DNA from: Thalassotalea sp. 1_MG-2023
GTDB lineage: Bacteria; Pseudomonadota; Gammaproteobacteria; Enterobacterales; Alteromonadaceae
Direction of reading: 5' to 3'
DNA: 64,000 bases
NCBI RefSeq assembly: GCF_030546745.1
Contig: NZ_JAUOPD010000003.1
Location: forward strand, 124,001-188,000
This document shows, piece after piece, positions 21,708-30,430 of this stretch. The position numbers and the translations under genes are program-made. Each line of letters begins with the position of its first letter. Within the stretch, counting starts at the first letter, position 1. The notes under the pieces were generated by a model. That model ran no database searches. It was not told where the DNA came from and saw nothing but the letters and a program-made list of their open reading frames with translations.

Positions 21708-23243
21708 TTAACGTTTCATTGGTTGAAGTGTTAAATACGTTGCACTTCGCCATAACCACTCCAATGGGCCAAACTTAAAGTACGATAGCCAAATTGAACT
21801 AATAACCGCTTGGAAGATGATGACGACGACCACAAAAAGCATTTGTTGTGTGCGATCTATTTGACCAAACATACCACCAGCATAACCATAGAATAGCGTA
21901 GTGAAAATAATAGAATGACTGATATAATTTGTTAACGCCATTTTACCTAACGGCGACAACCAAGAAAATGCACGTGAAAACCAACGTTTTTGATGTACTT
22001 TAACGAATAAACCCACATATCCGGCACACAGTACAAATTGACCAAGGAAAAACAGGTTATTACCGACTGCTTGTAATTCAGGTGCCGCTTTAGTTGCTGG
22101 ATGTAAATTAAGATACACTCCTGATACACTCAATATTAACCCGAAGAAAAGGCCGCCGTAACATAACGTGTTGAAAAAAGACTGATGTTTTTCTGGGTGT
22201 TTTAATCGTTCACTTGCGATCAGCCAATAACCTACCATAAATAGAGGCAAACAAATAAACAGTGCAAAGAAAGGAGTATTGCCTAATGCTCGAATCGCCT
22301 TTTCCCATCGGTGTTGGGTTGCTTGCCAATAATCGCCTTCTGTAAAAATACGTTGTTCTTCATCTGAACGATAATGGCGTTTTTGTTTGCTTTCATATTG
22401 TTTATTGATACTTTTTTCAATACGCTCTTCGCGTGTTTCTGGGGTTGATTCTTTTGAGTGTTGATCAGCGTCTGAACCTTCAGGGGTCTGGCTGGTTTCC
22501 TCTTGTTCGATAGTAGTAGTTAGCGCTTCGCTCTTTTTAGGCTCATCTTGCATATTTGAGTCTTCATTTAAGGCTTTATACTCAGCTGATGTTAATAAAA
22601 ATTCGCCGACACTTTTTGCGGTATGTACTCTTTGTTCAACTTGCGTGATGACTTCGCTATTTTCTTGCCAAGAGGCTGACGTTTTTTGGTTATCGTGACT
22701 AACGCCATAACCGATGCCAACGAAAGTTAATATGATAAAGGGCAGTAAAATAAGCGTAAATCCAGTTTTTGCAAAGGCTGTGGGGGAATTAAAACGTGAT
22801 AATTTTTTCCAGCGTAAAAGAAATACAAAGCCTAATAACATCAAGCCAGCGACGGCATAATCGTGTAAAATATCGCCACCCCAAAGGAACACTAAGTGGC
22901 ACATGCCAATAACGAAAAGAACTATCATTCGACGAGTGAACCAAGCACCAAAAGGTCGACCAACTTCTTGCGCTCTAATGAGCATAACAGCGAAGCCCAT
23001 ACCAAATAATAAAGAAAATAATTTATAGAACTTTCCTTCGATAAATACTTTCACGAGCCAGCTTGCTGCCCAGTTTCCACCTGTTTGTGTAAAGTCAAAC
23101 TGCAATAAATCTACATCAGGTCGGTTGAACCATTCAACATTCATAAAAAGAATGCCAATAAGCGCAAACCCCCTTAAATAGTCTAATAAATTGATCCGTT
23201 GTTGTGCAGGTACTGGTGATAAGTCGTGAGGTTGTGTTGTCAT
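21708..23243 (-). CDS. DUF418 (YeiB-like) membrane protein with a charged insert
   Basis: 511 residues with about ten membrane helices. It opens with the family signature RINLLDYLRGFALIGILFMNVEWF, split here at residues 16-39, and ends with the DUF418 C-terminal domain (LSPLGKMALTNYISHSIIFT). Between helices, residues ~190-300 form a long hydrophilic stretch rich in Glu, Gln, Lys and Ser, which is much larger than in most relatives. YeiB-type proteins have no firm function, though they resemble acyltransferase-3 membrane proteins. It is monocistronic by spacing. Confidence 0.82.
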   Translation of the reverse strand: MTTQPHDLSPVPAQQRINLLDYLRGFALIGILFMNVEWFNRPDVDLLQFDFTQTGGNWAASWLVKVFIEGKFYKLFSLLFGMGFAVMLIRAQEVGRPFGAWFTRRMIVLFVIGMCHLVFLWGGDILHDYAVAGLMLLGFVFLLRWKKLSRFNSPTAFAKTGFTLILLPFIILTFVGIGYGVSHDNQKTSASWQENSEVITQVEQRVHTAKSVGEFLLTSAEYKALNEDSNMQDEPKKSEALTTTIEQEETSQTPEGSDADQHSKESTPETREERIEKSINKQYESKQKRHYRSDEEQRIFTEGDYWQATQHRWEKAIRALGNTPFFALFICLPLFMVGYWLIASERLKHPEKHQSFFNTLCYGGLFFGLILSVSGVYLNLHPATKAAPELQAVGNNLFFLGQFVLCAGYVGLFVKVHQKRWFSRAFSWLSPLGKMALTNYISHSIIFTTLFYGYAGGMFGQIDRTQQMLFVVVVIIFQAVISSIWLSYFKFGPLEWLWRSATYLTLQPMKR

Positions 23244-23371
23244 AGTCTTATATTTTTTATTATCGATTCTTTTAATTTAAGCAATTAATAGTCCAGTAAA
23301 TATCTTATTGAATAATAATGATTTTTTTATTCTACGTTAATAAAAGAGTTAATTTTCTCACTAAAAAATAC

Positions 23372-23430
23372 CAGGTTTTACTAAATGATGAAGATCAATA
23401 CTAGGGCGTGTTGATCTTTCGAGTACAAAT
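23372..23430. repeat. Dispersed repeat, copy 1 (two arms back to back)
   Basis: The right-hand part (23402-23430, TAGGGCGTGTTGATCTTTCG...) matches the left arm of the element at 42580-42650 without gaps (about 23 of 31 bases). The left-hand part (ACTAAATGATGAAGATCAA) matches that element's right arm. AAGATCAA and TTGATCTT also form a hairpin here, just after the letB stop, so it may end that transcript. Confidence 0.45.
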
Positions 23431-23433
23431 TTA

Positions 23434-26400
23434 CTATTGCGAAGCTAAGGGTATTTTAGGTGACCAAGTTTGCCATTCGGGCTCAACGGATTGGTAAAGT
23501 TTAAACACGGCAGGCAAAGTCATTTGCTCAGTTGACATTTGATTTGGTGTCGCAAAAGCAACACCGCCAGACATGAGCGATTCTAATGATTCTGACTCAA
23601 CATTAACACCTGAAAAAAGACCAGCCTCAAGACTAAAGCCACTTGTATTCCAAAATTTCGATTCAGCGGTAACTAAGGGGGTATATCGATCGCTAATATT
23701 AATATAAATATTAACCTTGTCTGCGTTATCTGCTAGATCGATGCCTATCACGCTACCAACGGCTACTTGTTTATAAAGTACAGGGTTACCAACTCGAATC
23801 GAACCGAGTGAATTAGCCGCTAAGGTTAAGTTTAAGCCATAAGGAAGTGCTTTAGTTGCAGGTGCGGAATTGGCGGCAATAAAATGCGTTTTAGCCTTAC
23901 CTTTGCCTGGAGAGACACCAATAAAACCACCTTGTAGTGCTGAACTTATGTGTTTATTGCCGGTGAGGCCAATACTGGCTTCATCAAAATAAAACTTTGA
24001 GCCTTCAACGGCAAAACGCTTGCCGTAATCGGTTAAATAGCCATATGCGACGGCGCCTTGTTCTTGATTAATAAAGTCGACATAAGAAATTGAACCAATT
24101 ATTTGCTGATGAAATTTAATGCTTAGGCCAGCTTTAATACCCGCAATATTGGTAAATTTGATGCTAATAGCCTGCCCCGCTATTTTGGCTTTATGACGAC
24201 TAGAAAATAAGGTGAACTTTTCGCCTTCTTTTGTTAACGGAGTTGCTCCTTCTTCTGGGTTATAAAAACTTATACCGCCACGTAAAATAGTTTCAACAGA
24301 TTCAGCTTGTAATGAAACGCTAGTTAAATCAGTCGTTAATGAAATGCCACTGGAAACATAAAAACGAGAAAATTGATTAACTAAATGTTGGTTTTCTTCA
24401 TCAATAGTAATGGTAATTAACGTACTATCGCCATTATTACTTAGATCGACACTGTCTATTTGACCGACTGAAATACCTTTATACGTTACTGGGCTCCCTG
24501 GTACCAGGCTGGCACCGTTATCACTCATTAATGTGAGTTGTAATCCACTGGCATGTAATTCTTTAGCGGGTGGTTTTTGATACATATGAAAGCGTTGTTT
24601 GAATGCTCCTTTTCCAGCCAATACGGCAATATAGCTTCCACCGAAAAAGGCATTGGTATCAGTAACGCCAGAAAGCGTTAATCGCGGATCTACCAACCAA
24701 AATTTTGTTGATTCTTTCAATAAATAGTCAAACTCTGGTAATAACCCAACAACGACTTCATGATGATCTTGCTTATGCTTAATAGCGTGAACTGAACCAA
24801 TAACGTTGCCGCGATGAATAATACGCGTTGAACGCTTGATACCTTTAGCATCAGCAACTAATAGTGTAAGGGGTAATGATTGTTTCGCGATTTTTCTTGA
24901 TGAAAGTAACGGAAATAGATCACCATTATTCACTGATTTAGCATTAACGGTTTCTTGGGTATCAAACGCAATACCGCCCGAAAGAATAGACTGAAGAGAA
25001 TGTGCTTTAACGTCAACACCTTGTATACCAGCCTTTATTTTCACACCACTGGTATTCCAAAAACGTGTGTTACTTTTCACGTATTGTTTATATTGTTCTT
25101 TAATATGAATATGCACAATTACCTGTTCAGAAGTTTTATTTTCAATGGCTTGAACGGTACCAACGGGCTGTTTTTTATAGTAAATATGGGTGCCTATTTT
25201 TAAAGACTCAACATTGCTTGCTGTTAACATAATATGCAAACCTGGTTCGTCATAGTCATAAGCTGGCTTATGCGCATACACATTGAACTGTGTTTGGGGC
25301 TCCCCTTTTAATGACGGTCGTAAACTAAGGTGTGAGCCTTTTAGTAATGTGCGTAAATTGGTCACTCCACCTAAGTCTAATTCTGGGGTAACGGTATAAA
25401 ACTGCGAGTCGCTAGTTAGATAAGGAACAACCCGAGGGCTCACTTTCGCGATCGCTGTAATTTTACGAGACGTTGGATCAATTTTACTAAAGGATTCTAT
25501 CACCCCTAAGGTCAGCCCTTGATATTCAATTAAAGCACCTTTATCTATACCGGTGTCCCAATCAAGCATTAAGGTAATTTCATGCCCCATTTCGGCGGTT
25601 TGAAAGTCGGGGTGCAAAGTAAATTCATGACCTGACTTTGCAGAGGGCAACGGCGTTGAAAATTTAGGATCATCAAAGGCAACACCACCTGATATAATGG
25701 AACCCACTGATTCGGTTTTAACGTTAATGCCCGAGGTTAAAGAACCTGTAAATTCGAATCCACTGGCGTTCCAAAAAATAGAGTTTTCTTTTACTAAATA
25801 GGCATGTTCAGGCTTAATAAATACCGAAATATCGACGGTAGCATCGTCAACGTTGTACTGCACGCCTGACACATGGCCAACGGGAATTTGCTTAAAGCTA
25901 ACGGGTGAGTTGGTGTTAATTGACCCAAGAGTGTTGGTTTTCAAGGTAATGTGTAAACCGGGGGTAGATTTATCAAGTTCTGGCGCTTCATTTAATGCGA
26001 CAAAAAATCGACTAGGATTCCCTCTGTGTTCTAAATCGGGTTGAACATTTATATAACTACCTGATATTAAGGTATCTAACCCAGTAACTCCTTGAAATGA
26101 CACATCCGCGGTGACATACCAAAACGTTGTATTATCAGTGAGTAATTCTTCACTACTGGCTACCATTTCAATTTGTACTAATAAACTTTGTAGATCATCA
26201 GTGACTTCTACTTGTTTGACAACACCTATCGGTAGGCCTTTATACCTTACTTCTGTTTTACCCACGACGATGCCGCTTGCTTGATTAAATTGTACTGTGA
26301 TATAAACGCCTCGTTCATACACTGCTTTTACAATTAACCACGCACCAAATAGCAACGCAATAATCGGCACCAACCAAACAGCAGAAACGCTTTCTTTTGA

Positions 26401-26442
26401 TGATATAATTGCGTCAAGCGGATGGTGTTGTTTATTACTCAT
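23434..26442 (-). CDS. letB: MCE-family lipid transport protein LetB-like (PqiB/YebT), eight MCE domains
   Basis: 1002 residues from the ATG at 26442, which overlaps the upstream letA stop (ATGAGTAA); a start 48 bases earlier is less likely. One N-terminal membrane helix (AVWLVPIIALLFGAWLIV) anchors a periplasmic chain of MCE/MlaD domains beginning near residues 47, 163, 287, 402, 523, 633, 756 and 869. That is eight, against seven in E. coli LetB (about 880 residues). Even-numbered domains share FWN[TA]SG or a variant and LxSGGxAF; odd ones share GSY/HIxV, so the array grew by two-domain units. In LetB stacked MCE rings form a tunnel for lipids between membranes. No PqiC-like gene follows. 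Confidence 0.9.
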   Translation of the reverse strand: MSNKQHHPLDAIISSKESVSAVWLVPIIALLFGAWLIVKAVYERGVYITVQFNQASGIVVGKTEVRYKGLPIGVVKQVEVTDDLQSLLVQIEMVASSEELLTDNTTFWYVTADVSFQGVTGLDTLISGSYINVQPDLEHRGNPSRFFVALNEAPELDKSTPGLHITLKTNTLGSINTNSPVSFKQIPVGHVSGVQYNVDDATVDISVFIKPEHAYLVKENSIFWNASGFEFTGSLTSGINVKTESVGSIISGGVAFDDPKFSTPLPSAKSGHEFTLHPDFQTAEMGHEITLMLDWDTGIDKGALIEYQGLTLGVIESFSKIDPTSRKITAIAKVSPRVVPYLTSDSQFYTVTPELDLGGVTNLRTLLKGSHLSLRPSLKGEPQTQFNVYAHKPAYDYDEPGLHIMLTASNVESLKIGTHIYYKKQPVGTVQAIENKTSEQVIVHIHIKEQYKQYVKSNTRFWNTSGVKIKAGIQGVDVKAHSLQSILSGGIAFDTQETVNAKSVNNGDLFPLLSSRKIAKQSLPLTLLVADAKGIKRSTRIIHRGNVIGSVHAIKHKQDHHEVVVGLLPEFDYLLKESTKFWLVDPRLTLSGVTDTNAFFGGSYIAVLAGKGAFKQRFHMYQKPPAKELHASGLQLTLMSDNGASLVPGSPVTYKGISVGQIDSVDLSNNGDSTLITITIDEENQHLVNQFSRFYVSSGISLTTDLTSVSLQAESVETILRGGISFYNPEEGATPLTKEGEKFTLFSSRHKAKIAGQAISIKFTNIAGIKAGLSIKFHQQIIGSISYVDFINQEQGAVAYGYLTDYGKRFAVEGSKFYFDEASIGLTGNKHISSALQGGFIGVSPGKGKAKTHFIAANSAPATKALPYGLNLTLAANSLGSIRVGNPVLYKQVAVGSVIGIDLADNADKVNIYINISDRYTPLVTAESKFWNTSGFSLEAGLFSGVNVESESLESLMSGGVAFATPNQMSTEQMTLPAVFKLYQSVEPEWQTWSPKIPLASQ

Positions 26443-27061
26443 GTGTTTGCTCTTTGTTATTGTTGTTGTCCCATAGCAATCTCGAATCAAAGCTATGTGC
26501 TGCCATCAGCGTTGCGATAACCATTAAGGCAAAGTAACTCGCTCCTAAAGAAACTTCAATATTACTGATAAAACCTAAATTCACCACAGACGCCATCACG
26601 ACGACGACAAATACATCAAGCATTGACCACGGGCCAATATTTTCAACGATATGAAATAAATGGCTTTGCCTTTTCAGGCTCATATTGCTGCGATGTTTAA
26701 CGTGATAAACCAAAAAAAATAATCCAATAATTTTCCCTAACGGAATAATAAAGCTAGCAATAAAAATAATGAACGCGATAGGGTAATGCCCTGTTTGAAT
26801 GAACGTTGCAATACCCTGTAAAATAGTTGACGCTTCTGTCTTGCCAAAGGTATGAAGTGTCATCATGGGGTAAATATTAGCAGGTATAAACAAGACTAAA
26901 GAAGTTACTGTCCACGCTAGGGTGTGTTGTAAGCTGTTTGGTTTACGGCTGTAAAACCAATGAGCACATCGAGAACATTGTTGTTTTTCACTTTGCATTT
27001 TATTAATTTTTTGACACCTAGGGCAACAACCTAAACCATTCGAAAGTGCTGTTCTAGTCAT
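26435..27061 (-). CDS. letA: PqiA/LetA-like membrane protein, second half
   Basis: 208 residues: a four-Cys zinc ribbon (CPRC...CSRC, residues 13-34) followed by four membrane helices with the PqiA motif FIPANIYPMMTL. It corresponds to the C-terminal repeat of E. coli LetA (YebS), which carries two such modules in one chain. Its start overlaps the preceding gene by eight bases (ATGACTAG), and its stop overlaps the letB start. The two halves presumably assemble into the inner-membrane partner of the MCE tunnel. Confidence 0.85.
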   Translation of the reverse strand: MTRTALSNGLGCCPRCQKINKMQSEKQQCSRCAHWFYSRKPNSLQHTLAWTVTSLVLFIPANIYPMMTLHTFGKTEASTILQGIATFIQTGHYPIAFIIFIASFIIPLGKIIGLFFLVYHVKHRSNMSLKRQSHLFHIVENIGPWSMLDVFVVVVMASVVNLGFISNIEVSLGASYFALMVIATLMAAHSFDSRLLWDNNNNKEQTHE

Positions 27062-27677
27062 TGTTCTGCTCCAACTGTTGCCATATAAATCGATGGTCTA
27101 ACGTGATGGATAGCATGGTTGAACACATCAACAATAGAATGATACTGGTAATGCCCGTGCCAATAGCAATATCTGCAATATCCACTAATTTATACAATGA
27201 CACGATGATCCCTAGAAAAAAGACATGAATCATTGCCCAGTTATTCAGTAGGTGATAAGAGCGGAAAAACACGATCAAGTGAGGTTTTTTACTCGCATAC
27301 TTCAAACAAAAAGTTAAGTAAAACGCTGTGAACAAACGAACAGCAGGTACAGCAATAGCAAAAATAAAAACACAAAAAGCGATAAAATAAAAACCTTCAT
27401 TTGCTAATAAAACAATACAGGTTAACAATGAGGCTTGGTTATATTGGCCTGCGGCATAAATACCCATTAACGGCATAACAGTAGCGGGTATTAATAATAA
27501 TAACCCTGCAAATGAAATAGCTAATGTTTTATCAAGGGTATGTTTTTTAGGTGAATGAAGTACCGTATTACAACAGGGACAAAGCGCTTTTTGGTGGTTT
27601 GAGATATCGGGAAGATTTACAAGGGTATCACAGCGTTGACAGGCAGCTAAGGTATCCGTAGGTAACGACACTGTCAT
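27054..27677 (-). CDS. letA: PqiA/LetA-like membrane protein, first half
   Basis: 207 residues: a zinc ribbon (CQRC...CPCC, residues 13-36) then four helices with LLLIPATVMPLMGIYAAGQ, the counterpart of the PqiA motif in the next gene. It matches the N-terminal repeat of LetA/PqiA proteins. First gene of a three-gene operon with eight-base overlaps at each junction, which points to coupled translation and fixed ratios. No frameshift is needed to explain the split: both halves have their own start and zinc ribbon. Confidence 0.84.
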   Translation of the reverse strand: MTVSLPTDTLAACQRCDTLVNLPDISNHQKALCPCCNTVLHSPKKHTLDKTLAISFAGLLLLIPATVMPLMGIYAAGQYNQASLLTCIVLLANEGFYFIAFCVFIFAIAVPAVRLFTAFYLTFCLKYASKKPHLIVFFRSYHLLNNWAMIHVFFLGIIVSLYKLVDIADIAIGTGITSIILLLMCSTMLSITLDHRFIWQQLEQNND

Positions 27678-27753
27678 TGATATAACCCTTTGTAAAATTA
27701 GAAGTAATTTTAGTTTATGTGATCCTGATATAATCGCAACTTATTTTAAACAT

Positions 27754-27781
27754 AAAAAAAGCAGCGATAACGCTGCTTTTT
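27754..27781 (-). terminator. Rho-independent terminator of the cytochrome gene
   Basis: Stem GCAGCG/CGCTGC with loop ATAA, extended by A-T pairs and followed on the minus strand by a T-run. It lies 16 bases beyond the cytochrome stop. Confidence 0.88.
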
Positions 27782-27796
27782 AATCGATGTTAATGA

Positions 27797-29029
27797 TTAT
27801 TTTAATGTAGACATATAATTAGCAAGTGCTGATATATCTGCATCAGAAAGCTTGCTGGCAATATCTTGCATCATGCCATTTTTATCGTTAGCACGAGCAC
27901 CAGAGCGGAACGCTTGAAGTTGGGCTTTTAAATAACCAGGGTGTTGACCACCAACAGCAGGAAAGCTAGCGCTGTCCATACCACCACCATTGACAGAATG
28001 ACAAGCGATACAAGCGGTAATGCCTCGTTCAGCATCACCACCAACGTAAAGCTCTTTGCCAAAAGCGTCAGCTTCGCCTACAACAGGCTTTAATTTTTGT
28101 GAAGCGTAATATGCCGCAACGTTTTGCATATCTTCTTCGCTAAGCGCGCCAACCATTCCGGCCATAATTGCGTTATCACGAACGCCTGATTTAAATTCTT
28201 TTAACTGTTTGAAAAGGTAAGCTTCACCTTGTCCAGCAATAGAAGGGTACATAGCATTAGTTGAGTTACCGTCTGCATTATGACAAGCAATACAGGTTGC
28301 AGATTTTGCTTTACCTAATTTTGCATCACCAACAAATGATTTCACCGCCACTTTGCCAGTAGATGCTTTTACTTCGCCAACCGCTGCTGTGTCTGCAAAA
28401 TAAGCGCCTAGGTTAGCAATGTCTTCAGTAGATAAGTTCGCTGTAACTTGATTCATTGATGCGTTATGACGCGCATTGTCTTTGAAGTTATTTAATTGCT
28501 TTTCAATGTATTCAGGGTGTTGATTCGATAAATTAGGATTTATCAACACTTTGCTATCACCGTCTTTACCATGGCAAGTGATACAAGCGGTAATGCCACG
28601 ATCTGCATCTCCGTGCTCATAAAGTGCCTTACCTGCGCTAGCATTTGGCACGTATTCTGGTACCGGAGCCGCCACTGTTTGCGTAGCGCTGGCATCACCA
28701 CTTTCTTCAGGAGCAGAACCATCTATACCAAATGCTGAAAAGTACGCAGCTAAATCAGCCATATCTTGCTCAGATAAATTTGCAGCCATTGGCGACATTA
28801 ATTGATCATTACGATCGCCAGATTTAAAAGCTTTTAATTGTTTTACAATATAGTCAGCGTGTTGACCCGCCAAGTGTGGGTATGTGTCAGCTGTACCCAT
28901 ACCGTTACTACCATGACAAGCTGCACAAACAGCTGCTTTTGTTTTTCCTGCTTGGGCGTCACCCGCAAAGGCATGAGCTTGAGCCATCATGCCCAACCCG
29001 ATGACCATTGAAAATAAAACGTTTTTCAT
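27797..29029 (-). CDS. Tetraheme cytochrome c (two fused cytochrome c4 units)
   Basis: 410 residues from the ATG at 29029, which gives a clean signal peptide (MKNVLFSMVIGLGMMAQAHA). Four CxxCH heme sites: CAACH 35-39, CITCH 149-153, CIACH 246-250, CIACH 340-344. Cytochrome c4 normally has two hemes in about 200 residues; here the whole diheme unit is repeated, each half with the HxxGQHxxYxxKQLxxF pattern and a spacer of about 30 residues near 103-130. A periplasmic electron carrier, probably to a terminal oxidase. It is divergent from engB, a common pairing for cytochrome c4 genes. Confidence 0.9.
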   Translation of the reverse strand: MKNVLFSMVIGLGMMAQAHAFAGDAQAGKTKAAVCAACHGSNGMGTADTYPHLAGQHADYIVKQLKAFKSGDRNDQLMSPMAANLSEQDMADLAAYFSAFGIDGSAPEESGDASATQTVAAPVPEYVPNASAGKALYEHGDADRGITACITCHGKDGDSKVLINPNLSNQHPEYIEKQLNNFKDNARHNASMNQVTANLSTEDIANLGAYFADTAAVGEVKASTGKVAVKSFVGDAKLGKAKSATCIACHNADGNSTNAMYPSIAGQGEAYLFKQLKEFKSGVRDNAIMAGMVGALSEEDMQNVAAYYASQKLKPVVGEADAFGKELYVGGDAERGITACIACHSVNGGGMDSASFPAVGGQHPGYLKAQLQAFRSGARANDKNGMMQDIASKLSDADISALANYMSTLK

Positions 29030-29224
29030 GGATTGCTCTCTGTTTCTTATTGCGCTTGATTCATAGCCAATCAAGCATCGTTGTTAGTTTTTTAATTATC
29101 GCGGCATTTTACACGAAACCAAAGGCTTTTTAAGCCTGTGTAAGAAAAAAACGTTAAAAAAAGTAAGGTTTTCACTAATTTTTTTCAAAAACAGATATAA
29201 TAGCCCCATTACTAAAGATTAAAG

Positions 29225-29860
29225 ATGGAAACGGTTTTGTCTACTTTTGCAGTCAATTTAAATAAAGCATCCTTTGTGATCAGTGCTCCTGATATTCGAA
29301 AACTTCCAGAAGATACCGGTATTGAAGTTGCGTTTGCAGGGCGCTCAAATGCAGGTAAATCAAGTGCATTAAACACGTTAACACGCCAAAAAAGTTTAGC
29401 ACGTATCAGTAAAACACCAGGTCGAACCCAATTAATTAACGTATTTGAAGTTGAAGAACAGTTACGACTTGTTGATTTACCAGGGTATGGTTTTGCAAAA
29501 GTACCGCTTGAAATGAAAAAAAAGTGGCAAAAAGCGTTAGGTGAATATCTAGAAAAACGCGAAAGCTTACAAGGCTTAGTGGTATTAATGGATATTCGCC
29601 ACCCACTAAAAGATTTAGATCGTGATCTAATTGAATGGGCGGTAGACAGTGAACTACCTGTATTAGCATTGTTAACTAAGTCAGATAAGTTATCTCAAGG
29701 AAAAGCGAGCGCAGAAGTATTAAAAGTTAAGAAAACCTTGCAACCCCTTGGCGGCGACATTAAGGTGCAAGCCTTTTCGTCATTGAAAAAAACAGGTGTT
29801 GATCAAGCTACCCAAGTGATTTGCCAATGGATGAATCCAGAAAATCTGATTGAAGCATAA
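29225..29860 (+). CDS. engB: Ribosome biogenesis GTPase EngB (YsxC/YihA)
   Basis: 211 residues. Circularly regular TrmE-Era-EngA-EngB GTPase: G1 [10 protein letters not shown]2 Thr in KTPGRTQ, G3 DLPGYG, G4 TKSD, G5 SSLK. It is needed for large-subunit assembly in many bacteria. A TATAAT box lies at 29196-29201, about 24 bases before the start. The divergent cytochrome gene upstream and a convergent small RNA candidate downstream mirror the cc4-yihA-spf arrangement known in enterics and vibrios. Confidence 0.95.
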   Translation: METVLSTFAVNLNKASFVISAPDIRKLPEDTGIEVAFAGRSNAGKSSALNTLTRQKSLARISKTPGRTQLINVFEVEEQLRLVDLPGYGFAKVPLEMKKKWQKALGEYLEKRESLQGLVVLMDIRHPLKDLDRDLIEWAVDSELPVLALLTKSDKLSQGKASAEVLKVKKTLQPLGGDIKVQAFSSLKKTGVDQATQVICQWMNPENLIEA

Positions 29861-30075
29861 ATCACAATGCTCTATTAAGTACTGCCTAAACTCAGGTTTG
29901 TATAATATCAATGCTATATACGCATTGCTTATGCAAAGCTGAGACTGCTCATTAGATAACCTCTTTCTTGAACAAACCTATCATCACTTACCCTAGTCAA
30001 TTTTTTAGTATTATCGTAATTTTATTGCGCAAACACTGTGAATATTAAGCGGGATTCAGACGGTTATTTTTAGGC

Positions 30076-30171
30076 AAAAAAAAAACCGAAGATGAATCAT
30101 CTTCGGCTTGATAGCTTTGGGGAAAGCTAGAATATAAAATTTTTACAACAGGTGTTCGCTAGGAACAAAAC
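30076..30171 (-). ncRNA. Candidate small RNA in the spf (Spot 42) position
   Basis: No protein frame here, but the minus strand holds a complete sRNA-like unit: TATAAT (30174-30179) with TTTACT 18 bases upstream, then three stem-loops, TGTTC/GAACA (30153-30167), TAGCTTT/AAAGCTA with a CCCC loop (30112-30129), and a 9-bp terminator stem CCGAAGATG/CATCTTCGG (30086-30106) followed by ten T. Length would be about 90 nt. It converges on engB, as spf does in E. coli. Its primary sequence does not resemble Spot 42 as I remember it. Confidence 0.6.
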
Positions 30172-30173
30172 TG

Positions 30174-30203
30174 ATTATAGAGTATCAACTCTATAAAAGT
30201 AAA
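30174..30203 (-). promoter_or_regulatory. Promoter with palindromic operator for the candidate small RNA
   Basis: TATAAT at 30174-30179 and TTTACT at 30198-30203. A perfect inverted repeat ATAGAGT-ATCA-ACTCTAT (30177-30194) covers the spacer and half of the -10, a likely repressor site. Confidence 0.5.
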
Positions 30204-30430
30204 GTGTTTACTCTAAAAATATTTAAATTTATGTCATGAAGGTTGTGTGGAGAATGTTTGAAGTATCATCAAGTGAAATAGTAAGGCGTTTAATGTATTA
30301 ATTTTTCAAAGGGGTTAATTGTCTTATTAGCTAGACCTTTCATCGTGCAAGGCTACTTTTATTCAGTTTTTTACGTTATGTTTCTTCGTTAACAAACGTT
30401 CTATCATTTCGTTTTTATACAGGTACCCTT

